A DNA stretch of 64,000 nt from Pinus tabuliformis (Eukaryota; Streptophyta; Pinopsida; Pinales; Pinaceae), in the NCBI GenBank assembly GCA_031772625.1, contig CM062808.1, positions 138,362,605 through 138,426,604 on the forward strand. The letters are read 5' to 3'. The notes beneath the pieces were generated by a model that was given only the letters and a program-made list of their open reading frames with translations, was not told the DNA's origin and ran no database searches. The translations under genes and the position numbers were made by a program. Shown here in pieces: positions 12,881-23,639 of this stretch; position 1 is the first letter of the stretch; each line of letters opens with the position of its first letter.

Positions 12881-13089
12881 ACCTTCATGATTAGTCACAC
12901 AGGTATGTTGTAATTCAATGCTCAAGTTCATTTTGGTTTTCGACTGACAGATTTCTTGCTATGATTGTTGCCATGTCTTCAAGTATCACAGTTTTTCATT
13001 TGCCTCTCAGCAGCATAGGTACAATGGTTCCAAGAGAGCAGAGTCGAAGACACCGTTCAGAGCACACTTGGGGATGCAGTCGATCAAGT

Positions 13090-13094
13090 GTCTA
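13090..13094. repeat. Target-site duplication of N (left), GTCTA
   Basis: GTCTA is repeated at 16498-16502 and occurs once in the uninterrupted left copy of L. Confidence 0.9.
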
Positions 13095-13740
13095 TGATCC
13101 GGATTTAAGCAGGAACGCAATAGATTACAGAGATAACCATAAATACAGAGATGCGATAACCATAAAAACAGAGATGCAGCGGAAATAATACTTCATTTCA
13201 TTAATGGAGAATACTGAAATATGCTTACAAATAGAAATAACCCAGCTAGGGCGATGGTAGGTTATCTCTGAGAAGAGATGTGTCGGCTACATGCCTCTGA
13301 ACTGTTTCGAACTGTGTTATAATGAGGTTCGAGGGCCTATTTATTGTTGAGAAACAATGGAAAACCCTTCACATTCCAAAACCTAACCCTAGAAGATGAA
13401 ATGCCAAATTGTGGGCCCCGTTTTTGGGTAAATTGGTACATCAACTTCCCAGGGTCGCGAATTGGTCATACTATCTCCATTTGACGCGCATGATAGCCTG
13501 CTGGAAATATCTCTCTGAGGACTACGACAGAAAAGATGATTTTTAAATAGAAAAATCGCTGGCGATGGATTTCCCAAAAAACGTCGTTTAGGGCCTCAAA
13601 ACAGCTCCGGAAGTTTAGGACCCGAAAAACTGCTAAAAATAGTAAATTGTGATATAATTAAGGAAACAAAAAAACTGAAAGAGACTATTGTGGGGGTCCA
13701 AATGGGATAGGTGGGTGGCCACCAACATCCACCTGGATCA
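13095..13740 (-). repeat. 3' LTR of N
   Basis: A 646 bp LTR, starting TGATCC and ending CTGGATCA on the plus strand. On the element strand a TATA-like AATAAATAGG is present. It differs from 15848-16497 mostly by transitions. Confidence 0.9.
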
Positions 13741-13755
13741 TTCCTCCCCCCTTAG
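13741..13755 (-). other. Polypurine tract of N
   Basis: CTAAGGGGGGAGGAA on the minus strand directly precedes the 3' LTR. It is the expected plus-strand cDNA primer. Confidence 0.8.
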
Positions 13756-13805
13756 GAAGCAATGGTCCCCATTGCGTTGAGTTCCTCCCTAAGATGAGGA
13801 AGCTT

Positions 13806-14492
13806 CTACTGAGCTGGGTCTCTGGTGAGCTGTTCTGCAATCTCTGATGTGTCCAGAAATGGTGGGGAGCATGGTTGGCAATGGTCCACATTGAACACTC
13901 GGTGCAAACGAAGGAATGGAGGAATGTTGTGCTTCAAAGCATTGTTTCCCGTAGCCTTGTTACTGGTGTAAGGACCATGTCGAAGTGGTCTGAGTTTCTG
14001 ATGGGTTCCGGTAAGGCGTTCCCTATGCAAATGTAACCAAACTTTGTCGCCCACCTGAAACTTGTGTGGTACCCCTTCGGGTAAGGAGAAGTTGTTCCTG
14101 TGTTCTGTCACGACTGTATCCCTCTGTTGCTGCTGTTGTGTGGAGGAACCCTTTGCGGAGGTCATGGATGTAGCAACGATCTTCCCCTTACTTTGGGAGC
14201 GAACCAGACAGAAAATAAATTTCCTAGGCTATGAGATGAGCTTGTTGCCTTTCTTAGCAGTGATCAAAGAGGTGGCGGTAGGTGGGGCTACCTTCGGTAT
14301 CCTGTATAATGAATTATCCAAATAAATGATGATAGCGCGAGGCCTTGACTCATACACAGCATGTCGCCTCCACAAGTATGGCTGGCCTAATAGTACATCA
14401 CAAACATCCAGAGGTGTAACATCACACAATACCTCGTCTGTGAAGGGCTTGATGCTGTAGGGAAGGCGGCACTGCTGGCGAACTTTGAGATC
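13806..14492 (-). pseudogene. Protease end fused to integrase C-terminus (N)
   Basis: In the frame of the upstream gag-protease, 14229-14492 encodes the protease end (DVCDVLLGQPYLWRRHAVYE) and stops at TAG (14229-14231). After a short stretch, 13806-14165 encodes the integrase C-terminal part (VGDKVWLHLHRERL, LRPLRHGPYTSNK, FNVDHCQPC) and ends just before the polypurine tract. RT, RNase H and the integrase core, normally well over 2 kb, are absent. The deletion junction, near a Gln-rich run at about 14125-14150, keeps the frame. Two stops apart, gag-protease-integrase tail would be one polypeptide. Confidence 0.8.
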
Positions 14493-15806
14493 TCATCCTT
14501 CGTGAAGCCAACCGATACTGTACGGTTGTGGGTGTGGTGTAGTTGGTAAGCCCAACCGCTTCACGACCTCTGCTGAAATGAGGTTCTTTTGGCTGCCACT
14601 ATCGACAATGAATTGCAGCGGCGAACCCTTCACCCACATATGTGAGTGGAAAAGACGTTCCCCCTCCTCTGGATCTTCGGGCTCATTTTTCTGGATCTTG
14701 GCAGTAGCAACAATGGCGCTGGGATCCGCATCAATGATCTGCTTCCCTTTGTCATACCCCTTGTCGGGTTCTGACTCAGAGTCGGAACATGCATCTGATT
14801 CGGAAGCCTTCAACTCGGCCACCAACGACTGCTTGGTCCGACACTCACTTGTGTTATGAGTGGGACTCTTGTGGAACTCACACCACTTTCCTGTGTCCTT
14901 CTTCAGCTTCGTGGTGTTGTTCTTTTCTTGCGGCTTCGACGGGTTGTCTTGGGTCACCTCGCCTTGGCTTTGTCCTTTGGGCTTCGGATTTGCAGATCCA
15001 AAGTCTCGCTTCTTCTGTTTGAACTTTTGCTCAATTTTGACAGCGTATCGGTATGTTGTGCCGAGTGAGGAGATGTTCAAGAACTCCATCTCTTGCTGGA
15101 TGTATCTGTGTAGGCAGCCGCAGTATTTGAGTACCAGATGCAACTCAGAATCTTTGATACCCAACTGTGTGCGAAGGGTATGAAAAATATTTGTGAACTC
15201 TGGTACATCTTGGTCTCGTCCCTGCCGCAGTGTGGTCCATTTGATGTATTTGTCCTCATAGCTTTTGACAGGGTAGTACTGCTCCTTGATGGCATCCCGG
15301 AAGTCATTCCAAGTGGGGGTGGCTGAAAACAGTGAGCCTGTACTTTCATCCTTCTGCTCACAGTATGTTTCCCACCAGTCCTTGACGTGGGGGGCTGCTT
15401 TGAGAAGAGCGAAAACAATCTTTTCCCGACTTGAAAATTCATGAACAGAAAAATACCCATCTAGCAGATTCAACCATTTATCTACGACATCTGCGTCTAT
15501 TTGACCCTCGAAGATGGGGATTTCAAAATTAACTTGTACCTTAAACGGTGTGGCGTTTCCAGAGTAGCTTTTGGAAGCCGATGCGTCGCCTCTGCGTAGC
15601 CGCTGAAGGATCTGCGCAAAGCTATCCATCATTGCGTTCCTTTGCCGCTCAAGGGCTTCTTCGAGCAAGATTCTGATAGGATCTCCTGCCCCCTCGCCTT
15701 TCTTCTCATCCGCCATGGGAGGTCGTCGAGATTTGCGAGGCTGGTCTTGCAAAGGTTCAACCAATTCAAGCCCTAACTCCTTATATCCCAACCTCGTTGG
15801 GGACAT
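14493..15806 (-). CDS. Gag-protease polyprotein of N
   Basis: A 437-codon frame encodes Gag and the start of protease. A capsid domain spans about residues 85-260 (FEGQIDADVVDKWL, FALLKAAPHVKDWW, FRDAIKEQYYP). A zinc-knuckle variant follows near residue 313 (CEFHKSPTHNTSEC, Cys-His-His-Cys). The aspartic protease active site is FIVDSGSQKNLIS near residue 405. The frame stops at TGA just after GWLHEG, where related elements continue with Arg; CGA to TGA would explain it. The next frame carries on the protease without a shift. The first ATG lies 28 bases after the primer site; a second Met at residue 31 (MADEKKG) could be the real start. Confidence 0.88.
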   Translation of the reverse strand: MSPTRLGYKELGLELVEPLQDQPRKSRRPPMADEKKGEGAGDPIRILLEEALERQRNAMMDSFAQILQRLRRGDASASKSYSGNATPFKVQVNFEIPIFEGQIDADVVDKWLNLLDGYFSVHEFSSREKIVFALLKAAPHVKDWWETYCEQKDESTGSLFSATPTWNDFRDAIKEQYYPVKSYEDKYIKWTTLRQGRDQDVPEFTNIFHTLRTQLGIKDSELHLVLKYCGCLHRYIQQEMEFLNISSLGTTYRYAVKIEQKFKQKKRDFGSANPKPKGQSQGEVTQDNPSKPQEKNNTTKLKKDTGKWCEFHKSPTHNTSECRTKQSLVAELKASESDACSDSESEPDKGYDKGKQIIDADPSAIVATAKIQKNEPEDPEEGERLFHSHMWVKGSPLQFIVDSGSQKNLISAEVVKRLGLPTTPHPQPYSIGWLHEG

Positions 15807-15834
15807 GCAAAGAAAAACAGAGAAAAAGCAGACC

Positions 15835-15846
15835 GCTCTGATACCA
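15835..15846 (-). other. Primer-binding site of N (initiator Met tRNA)
   Basis: TGGTATCAGAGC on the minus strand, one base after the 5' LTR. It is complementary to the 3' end of plant initiator methionine tRNA. Confidence 0.92.
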
Positions 15847-15847
15847 C

Positions 15848-16497
15848 TGATTCGGATTTAAGCAGGAACACAATAGATTACAGAGATAACCATAAATACA
15901 GAGATGCGATAACCATAAAAAAAAAATATGCAGCGGAAATAATACTTCATTTCATTAATGGAGAATACTGAAATATGCTTACAAATAGAAATAACCCAGC
16001 TAGGGCGATGGTAGCTTATCTCTGAGAAGAGATGTGTCGGCTACATGCCTCTGAACTGTTTCGAACTGTGTTACAATGAGGCTCGAGGGCCTATTTATTG
16101 TTGAGAAACAATGGAAAACCCTTCACATTCCAAAACCTAACCCTAGAAGATGAAACGCCAAATTGTGGGCCCTGTTTTTGGTTAAGTTGGTACATCAACT
16201 TCCCGGGGTCGCGAATTGGTCATACTATCTCCGTTTGACGCGCATGATAGCCCGTTGGAAAGATCTCTTCGAGGACTGCAACGGAAAAGACAATTTTTAG
16301 ATAGAAAAATCGCTGGCGGTTGATTTCCCAAAAAAACGTCGTTTAGGGCCTCAAAATGGCTCCGGAAGTTTAAGACCCGAAAAAACTGCTAAAAATAGTA
16401 AACTGTGCTATAATTAAGGAAACAGAAAAAATTGAAAGAGACAGTTGTGGGGGTCCAAATGGGATAGGTGGGTGGCCACCAACATCCACCTGGATCA
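15848..16497 (-). repeat. 5' LTR of N
   Basis: A 650 bp partner of 13095-13740. On the element strand it ends CCGAATCA, one base before the primer site. Confidence 0.9.
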
Positions 16498-16502
16498 GTC
16501 TA
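16498..16502. repeat. Target-site duplication of N (right), GTCTA
   Basis: Matches 13090-13094 and directly follows the GGATCA end of N. Confidence 0.9.
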
Positions 16503-17572
16503 TGAGCTTGCCTACTCACGAAGACATCAAGTTTTTCATAGACAAGGGCATCAAGATATGAAAACAACAACATCATAGCGAGCAACATCATGAACAACAG
16601 CTAAAGGCAACATACCGGATGCAATGAATGCAAGAGGAGGGTTGTTGACAACATGGAGGCAAAACAAAGTTGCAAGCTCAAGCAGATCCATTGATGATGA
16701 AAGCAACTTTGGAGACTCAATCTATGAGGTGACGACGCCACATGAAGATCGCACAGAGACAGAGAATGGAACAAAGAAGGATTTGAATGTGCTGAAGCAG
16801 CAACTCAAGGAAGAACATGAAGCTTCATAGATAAGCGAATGAGTTACAACATGAACAGGAACAACAGTGGGCACAACATGCACTCACGGATGAAACTGCG
16901 CCCCTACAAGTTAAAGATCCATCCCAACAACGGACACGGTGCAGACATGGTGAGTAGTGTTGTTGATCACATGCAAGGGATTCAACATCATGCATGTCAT
17001 TGTGCGTATGCATCAGATCCAACCCATTCAACACACTCACCAAGGCAAAGACAAGAAGCAAGTCCAACTGGAGCTGAACATGTACTTTGGAAAGTTGATG
17101 CGCATGACCACCAACACACACTTGAAGATCAACACAGACACTATGCATCAGTGTGTTGTTGGTTCAACCGCACCTAAGAATACCATGTGCATGTTAGAAG
17201 ACGGGTTGGATGAAGGGGCTGAACCAATGCACCAGTTGCAACAGAGGCAAGAGTTTGCTTCAGCAAGATGTCACCATGAGGTGCATGCACACCATCACGG
17301 ATGACCAAGCTTGGCATCAGCTCATCACCTTCACCATCACAAGCATGTCAAAGAGTTGGTCTCATCACAATGGACCGAGTGTCAGTGATGTCTTGCATGG
17401 CTTGCTCAAGCCATGTTGTCTCACATGAGTACATGTCCATTGTAATGTTGAGCCATGTCAAGTGTAAGTCAACTGTCAACAGTTGGATGTAACAGTCATA
17501 GAGTATGTGAAGAGTCATGAGGGTAGTTGAACTGTCATAAAGGGGAATGACAAGGGTCACCCCACCCTTTGC

Positions 17573-17580
17573 TATAAATA
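17573..17580 (+). promoter_or_regulatory. TATA box of the right L repeat
   Basis: TATAAATA in the context CCCTTTGCTATAAATAG, the same context as in the left copy. Confidence 0.55.
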
Positions 17581-18294
17581 GTCCCTCATAACTCATTGTA
17601 AGGGCTTTTGGTCAGCCAAGCTTCTATTAAGACTATCTTGAAGAAAGCTTGGACAGTATTGTAATGCACCTTGGCTTCTCCACTGCATGGAGCTAGTTCA
17701 TCTCTTTGGAGGAGCAGGCAGATGTGGTTGTAACGTTTCACTGGTAGGGCTAGCAGGTTTACTTGGATGTATTGTGTTATTGGAACTTACACTTATTTAT
17801 ATAATAAGACCCAACACATTTTGATGCATATGTTCTTATTGTAGTTGGATTGTTCTGGTTTCCTTAATGATATATGTTGTTTAACTTACGTATTTCTGTA
17901 TGAACTGATCCGTATGTACTTATATGAATCTTGTTTCAAATGTGTTGTTGGTTTAACCATCACTTTGGATTGTCTACTACTCTAGTTTCCAACTTGTGAT
18001 GCATCTTCGCTCGTGTGTTCCCTTCCTAGCGGAGCACTGATACAGGTTGTCAAGGGGCGCACTCAACCCAACCTACTTGTATTGGAATCTTTCATTCACC
18101 TTCCTCGACTCATTGCAACAGTCACACCCTTGCTACTGATAGAGTTATCTTACTTGCCTCTATGCGACATCGCGGTGAAGGCATTACCTTACAACCCACT
18201 ACTGGGACTCCTACACCAAATGGTCTGAAGTCTAATTAGGACTTGTTACTGGGGAGATCCCCTTGACATGTTGGAGGGTCCAACACCATCAACA

Positions 18295-18990
18295 CCTGAA
18301 CATTCTTACCTTTATCACTAGAAAAATATGCACTACAAATAACACACACCCTTTTTTGCAACTATGTTTTTCCTTCATAGCTGTCAACAATCTAACTAAT
18401 GTTGCCTTCTTCTTACTCTGCAAGCCTCTTTGTTCTCCATTATCATCCAAACACTCAATGGCCTTGTCATAACAGTCCACTTTAGTCATGTGAAGATATA
18501 ACTGATCCATGCCCAAAATCATACTATATGATCCCAACAACAACACATTCTTTTATGTGATTTTGACCGAAAGACTTTGCTTAACACATTCAAATGTATT
18601 GAGGTAGGCATACCATTCAACTTGAATGCACAAGCTCTTATGCAGTGATACACTCTCTTCTTTGTACCTATAGCCAACTGCACTAACCAAAATTTTGCAT
18701 GCACTTCTTTATTCAAACCACACTTATCCAGCAGGTTAGGACTAACATAGCTATAATTAGATCCAGTATTAATCAAAATATAAACACATTGATCACAAAG
18801 CTTAACGTCCATCTTGATAACAATTGCCTGGTGATTCACTTGCTTGTTATCCAATGTTGCATAGATACAAGGAATTATCTACCCAACATCCCCAACAATG
18901 TGCACCCTCCTGTGCACTATAGATCTGAGGTCTACCACCTTGATTCTATGGACAATCTCTCTTTGTAGAAAATCCCATAAATTCACAAGC
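18295..18990 (-). pseudogene. Protease and RT linker of F (truncated)
   Basis: On the minus strand the sequence starts in the gag C-terminus with KRDCP then NQGGRP, runs through IYATLDNKQVNHQAIV to a protease active site reading ILINTGSNYSYVS, and continues via LGSYSMILGMDQLYL and TKVDCYDKAIECLDDNGEQR. The usual active site is DSG or DPG; here Asp has become Asn. A TAG lies in the linker and the frame changes near 18520. The sequence ends at the right end of L. Confidence 0.75.
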
Positions 18991-18993
18991 TTA

Positions 18994-19839
18994 TGTAATG
19001 TACTAAAGCATAGGATGAGAATCTACTTCTACTTTCAACCGACGAAAGCCAATAGATTAATTGAAAACAATATGAACAAGAAGAAGATAAATCAATGGCA
19101 GATAACAAAATATGTATATGGGGAAAGCCACTGCTTAAAACCCTGCTATTTGTATTGCATATATAAAAAATATGAGTGAATATACAAAGCCTGTTCTCAC
19201 TAGAACAATCTCACACAAGTATTCTCAACTCTCTCAGCTCACAAGCTAGCTCTTGGCCAATACTTAGCCAATTTGCAACTTTCCAAGACCCTAATCTCTT
19301 GCGTAATTCCTAGGATGAATAGCTCGTATTTAAAGGGAATTTGTTCTTCCAAAACTACGCAATCCAAACATAGGATCAATCTCTAATGCATGCATGATAT
19401 TTACACTCCAGTAAATAATACCAGTAATAGTACATTGTCCCTGCACTCTAGTCTCAACTGGGTCTTTCTTAGAATCGACATGGATGAGTTTTTGATGAGG
19501 GAATCTTCAGTTAACTAGAGTGACACTTGTGGATTCACTAGTGCACCAACTGACTGTTAACTCTCTATTAGTTCCTCAAACAGTTTGGAACTAATTTAAC
19601 TGAACTTAACTTAGCAAACTGAGCGATCTAATTTCCAACTCAATTTAAACTCATACTGCCCCCCTAAAACTTAGGGAGAACATATACATGACTACAAAAA
19701 TACTTCCAACTTGAAACTCCTAAGTTAATTAAACTTAATTAACTATTTACAAGTTTCTCTGAGAATAGAATTCAATTTCAATTCTCAGTTTAATTCAAGG
19801 ACAAATTAAACTAGAATTTCTTGTTGCCATATCTCAACA
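18994..19839 (-). repeat. LTR-like insertion in F gag (possible solo LTR)
   Basis: On the minus strand it begins TGTTGAGATATGGCAACAAG at 19839. It has a TATA-like TTTAAATACGAG and a T-rich tail, and the gag of F resumes near 18990. This has the layout of a ~0.85 kb LTR left alone. I could not find matching target-site duplications (CCCTT on one side, GCTTA on the other), so boundaries are approximate. A G-rich run (TTTTAGGGGGGCAG) inside could be a polypurine tract with part of an internal region. Confidence 0.4.
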
Positions 19840-21030
19840 CCCTTGAGATGCTCATTGCCACATACCCAACACTGCAACGGTCCCCTACCATCACCTCTAT
19901 TCTACCGCCCTCCAGTCTGTGACCTATGTCCCTGTCTAACTACATTGAACTTCTTATTAGGTGCAACATTCTTGCTCACTTGCATATTAAGGCCTTGTTC
20001 TTTTTGGCTTCCATTTACCTTTAGCTTTGTCTTTCCCTTTCCAACGTTGCTAAAATTTTGTCTTACACTTTGACTTCTCATAAAAATGCCTCAATTTACC
20101 AATAACTTCCTCAAGTGACCAAGGCTCATCATACTCAATCCAATCTCTAAATGCTAATGGCAATCCATGTATGAGTCTCCGAACTTTTTCCTTCTCATCT
20201 TTAAGATATGGTACATACATTAATAACTCCAGGAACTTAGTCGTATACTCATCTGTCATCGATCCCATATTTAGCTCATAAAACTCCTTGTATTTATTGT
20301 CGGAGTACCTCTCTAACAAGTACTTCTTCCTAAAAAGTATTTTGAATTCATGCTAACTCAACTCCTCTATCCTGATGTCTCTAACCCGCTTCACATCTTC
20401 CCACCAAATGTCTGCTTTCACTTTGAGGTTGAAGATAACTATTATGGCCTTCATATTCTCTCTGTATTCATGCAACTTGAATAATTTCTTCATCCCAAGT
20501 AGCCATGCCTCTGCATCCTCTGGTTTCTTCAAATTTCCATTAAAGGTAGGTGGCTTCACTTTATTGAACTCATATGGAAAATATCCCTTGTTACTCCTCT
20601 TGTAAGGGTGATAACGATGACGATCATAGTGATTGTCAGAACCAAAACTAGAATAGAACATGTGTCCATCACTTCTCCTATTTGGAGTATCCAAGAGCCT
20701 ACCATCTCGAATTGTGTCATCCCTATCCAACTTGTGCCCACCATGATATCTACTGCCATATGCCCCATTAGTCCTATCCTCCTGCCCATGGTTGATCTGA
20801 AGTGGTCCCTATCTCTGCAATTCTAACAAATTCTGAAGGATTATTGCATTGACTTCTGCTTGTTTCTCTTATGCCTGCATGATTTTGTCGTTATCTACCT
20901 TACAACTTCTTATTTATTCCTTCAAGCTTATCAATGTGTCGGCTAAGTCAAAAGAGTGACCAACACCACACTGCTCATTTGATCCATAGTGAGAGTCTTT
21001 TGAATTGTAGTCTACCATATTACTAGTCAT
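19840..21030 (-). pseudogene. Gag of F
   Basis: Starting at ATG near 21030 (MTSNMVDYNSKDS), the minus strand encodes a gag. The capsid region is readable at 20353-20730 (FNKVKPPTFNGNLKKPEDAE, AWLLGMKKLFKLHEY, DIWWEDVKRV) and 20050-20319 (YEFYELNMGSMT-like, FLELLMYVPYLKDEKEKVRR, LIHGLPLAFRDWI). A zinc knuckle remnant (CWVCGNEHLKG) lies near 19850-19880. Several stops and shifts break the frame. It sits about 480 bp after the primer site. Confidence 0.75.
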
Positions 21031-21510
21031 CTTTGATCTCTTTCCTGCAAGTACATCATGTTAGCTAAAACCAAAACACCACATAATCAACATACCTGAG
21101 TATATTTCAGGGGAGGATATCTCATTTGCAAGATCAACCAAATTAACACGATACATTTGTAATCATAATCACATCAGCATATAACATTAGCTTAACGACT
21201 ATCAAGTTATTAATGCATGACCATACCGACCACATACCATGACCTCATGCATGACAACTACAACCATATCAATGTATGAATAACAATATATAAGCACTGG
21301 AATGAATAACCAATGCATAACTGACATACGCTCATGGCGACCACATCAAACAACACACCATCCAATTGCACATGGTGACACCACCGCAACCATGGCCACT
21401 ACCATGCATACACAAGAAGCACATAGACCACAAGCATACAGAACACATATATGCAACTGACATGAATGCATGAACAATACACCGGCCATCCATTCCAAGG
21501 TTTGAGCCAT
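21031..21510 (-). other. Leader of F
   Basis: Untranslated leader between primer site and gag start. It holds no open frame I can support. It is rich in CATG/ATGCATG words on both strands. Confidence 0.5.
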
Positions 21511-21522
21511 GCTCCAATACCA
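21511..21522 (-). other. Primer-binding site of F (decayed initiator Met type)
   Basis: TGGTATTGGAGC on the minus strand, three bases after the LTR end. It differs from the canonical TGGTATCAGAGC at two positions. Confidence 0.7.
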
Positions 21523-22574
21523 CTCTGTAACACCCTCATCCCACATTTACCTAGGTTAACGAGTCTGCAGGGTTAAACATGTGACGAGAGGCTACTATGA
21601 TGTGATTCAACTCCCAATGTACAGTTAAGGAAGTGGAACCAACAAAACCAAATCAATCTGACCTTCCACACATGCTACATAACCTTGAGGAGCCAACCAA
21701 CCCTTCCAGGTGACCAATCCCTAAGCAAATTGATATTTCACTAATTTGGACCCCCAAACACTACCATGAAAAGCCATGCATGCGACTGAGGCCTTCCAGT
21801 TTCTCCCACAACAAGGCATGCCAATGACTCTGAACTTTTTCAGCTAGTTATGAGTCGGTGACCTCAGATTCTGTGCCACTTTTTTAGGGGCAAGACTTAG
21901 GCCACTACCAAGAACTTCATGAAATTTTCAGAAATGATAAATAACAGTGGAATAAGGCTGCTAATGCAATCATTGATACAAGTACTTAATCTGACCCATA
22001 CTAGCCATGACAATCTTTTCATCAAACATATGACAAATAGGTAATCTATGAGATTCGTAAAGAAGCATTGTTGCCCTATCAAGATAGTTGCATTATCATC
22101 TATTAGGTATATTCATTGTACATTTGCTTGCTAATCAAAACATGATGAGAGCCATACATCAAGTCTGTCATAAAACATACTCATAATCGACATATAACCA
22201 ACATAAATAACGAGGATATAAAAACCATAAGAATCTCATATAAACTAGTACATTTACACATGAAATACCAAGGAGAAGGAGCTCTTATTAATGAATGCAT
22301 AAGACAACCATGCATGGGACTTACACGACCCACCCGACGATAGATTGGCTAAACTAAATCTTTCTTTCAGTCAATCAACCCCGTGCCATATTCCAAGCAT
22401 GAATGTGGGACTCATCACAAAAACAAACAGGGCTTCACGATACCAAACCGCCTCAACCTTCATTAGTATAACCAGGCTTTACCACAATCCCCACCAGATC
22501 ACTAGGCCCTAAACAAGCATGGATGTCTCTGGATCTCTCCACCTAAACCATGAGGAGTTTTTCTGTGTCAACCT

Positions 22575-22830
22575 CTCAAATTTACTGTGTATGTGCCCAT
22601 TACTTGTCAATGGATTCCTAGGCCTATGAGGTCTCCACCCTTTCGGCTTTACCATGTATCCCACCACTACTAGTCAAGGGATTCCTAGGACCAATCAAGG
22701 GTATTCACTATTGAGCTTTACCGTGTATCTCGCCATTCGTCAGTTAAGGGATTCCTAGGCTCAATCAAAGTGTTCACATCAAGGCTTTACCATGTATCCC
22801 ATCCAAGGATTTCTAGGTCTTATGAATAAT
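22575..22830. repeat. Degenerate ~65-70 bp tandem repeat in the F LTR
   Basis: Three to four imperfect units built around CTTTACCATGTATCCCACCA and AAGGGATTCCTAGG. Confidence 0.75.
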
Positions 22831-23090
22831 CCTGAGACCACCCCACTCAGCTTCAAGTCCATCTAGAAATCTAGCTCAACCAAAACAAGATAACTCCATA
22901 CGACCATGGCTATCTGGAAATGGCAAGGCAAGGTTGAAGAACACTGTCACACCTAGCAAAACCCATGCCAATGATAGTAAGAGAACAAAAAAACACATGC
23001 ATGTACCATGCATTCCAAATCTAGTAAGGAAATCATACATGCAAATCGATACTTGCAAGTAAATGTGTTGTAGTTGCTTGATCATACTCT

Positions 23091-23200
23091 TCCTTGCTTA
23101 ATCTTTACTTCCCTTTGCCTTCTTTGTCCTTCCTTCACTTTCCTTGCTTAATCTTTACTTCCCTTTGCCTTCTTTGTCCTTCCTTCACTTTCCTTGCTTT
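23091..23200. repeat. Perfect 50-bp tandem duplication in the F LTR
   Basis: Two identical 50-bp pyrimidine-rich units starting TCCTTGCTTAATC at 23091 and 23141, plus the start of a third at 23191. Identity implies a recent event within an old element. Confidence 0.9.
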
Positions 23201-23639
23201 AATGCTAGAGTTCTCCAAGAATGATCTAATTTTCCAAGAGTGAGAGAGTGAGAGAATAGAGAGAGAGAGCTCCAAAATTGAATTGACAATAGCTACCAAC
23301 TGATATGCAGAAGCCTTTTTATTAATGAGGCCTCTATTATCTTCAATTTTAAATTATTTTCCTTCAATATCCTCCTCACATGCAACGTGTGACCTTTCAC
23401 CTTCCTTTTCTCCCAATTTCCATTATTTTCATAAATAAATTACCAAAAATGTCACTTTGCCTTTGCAAAGCCTTTGCCTCTGCTTTACCAATTTTCTCAG
23501 CCATAATAAACCAATTGAACACCCACACTAGCATGTTTTCCCCAACATTTAGCTTGCGATACATGTTCCATGACCTTGGTTATTATTTTGTGTTTATTAA
23601 CTTTATTACATGGAATTTTGACTAGGGTTTTTACACCTT

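Larger units (their letters stand above)
13095..16497 (-). mobile_element. Compact gypsy deletion derivative N nested in L
   Basis: A structurally complete 3403 bp element on the minus strand. It has TGATCC...GGATCA termini, two ~650 bp LTRs (about 95% identical by eye), a 5-bp duplication GTCTA at 13090-13094 and 16498-16502, an initiator-Met primer site and a polypurine tract. The undisturbed target is present in the left L repeat. Only gag, protease and the C-terminal tail of integrase remain; RT, RNase H and the integrase core are missing, so it cannot move without a helper. Confidence 0.93.
3634..18294 (+). mobile_element. Long-LTR, gag-only element L (LARD-like), containing nested element N
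   Basis: Two colinear direct copies of a ~4.75 kb sequence (3634-8390 and 10137-18294 once N is removed) flank about 1.75 kb. Both copies end at CAACA. The left one is followed at once by a primer-site-like sequence and a gag remnant, which supports reading them as LTRs. No pol domain is present, as in large retrotransposon derivatives. The left ends do not start with a clear TG after a polypurine tract, so the repeat may include some 3' internal sequence. No target-site duplication was found. Confidence 0.6.
10137..18294 (+). repeat. Right long repeat (3' LTR) of L, interrupted by N
   Basis: Colinear with 3634-8390 once 13095-16497 and one GTCTA are removed (4750 versus 4757 bp). The interruption lies inside CAAGTGTCTATGAGC, which is uninterrupted at about 6586-6600 in the left copy. 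It ends CAACACCATCAACA at 18294, and then protease/RT-linker sequence of element F begins. Confidence 0.7.
18295..23635 (-). mobile_element. 5' part of a minus-strand gypsy element (F)
   Basis: On the minus strand it reads: a 2.1 kb 5' LTR (21526-23635), primer site, leader, gag, zinc knuckle, protease and the linker toward RT. It then stops abruptly at the L boundary (18294/18295). The RT and beyond are not in this window. An LTR-like insertion (about 18994-19839) splits the gag zinc knuckle from protease. Confidence 0.75.
21526..23635 (-). repeat. 5' LTR of F
   Basis: 2110 bp with termini TGTAACACCC and GGGTTTTTACA on the plus strand, a good terminal inverted repeat. It is next to the primer site. 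It contains degenerate tandem repeats (22575-22830) and a perfect 50-bp duplication (23091-23190). Confidence 0.8.

Noticed and set aside
14578..15326. Several plus-strand frames of 60-107 codons opposite N gag
   Set aside because: Shadows of the gag-protease frame, which has clear domain motifs on the minus strand.
22876..23085. Minus-strand 69-codon frame with a hydrophobic segment in the F LTR
   Set aside because: Lies within an LTR with no related protein evidence.
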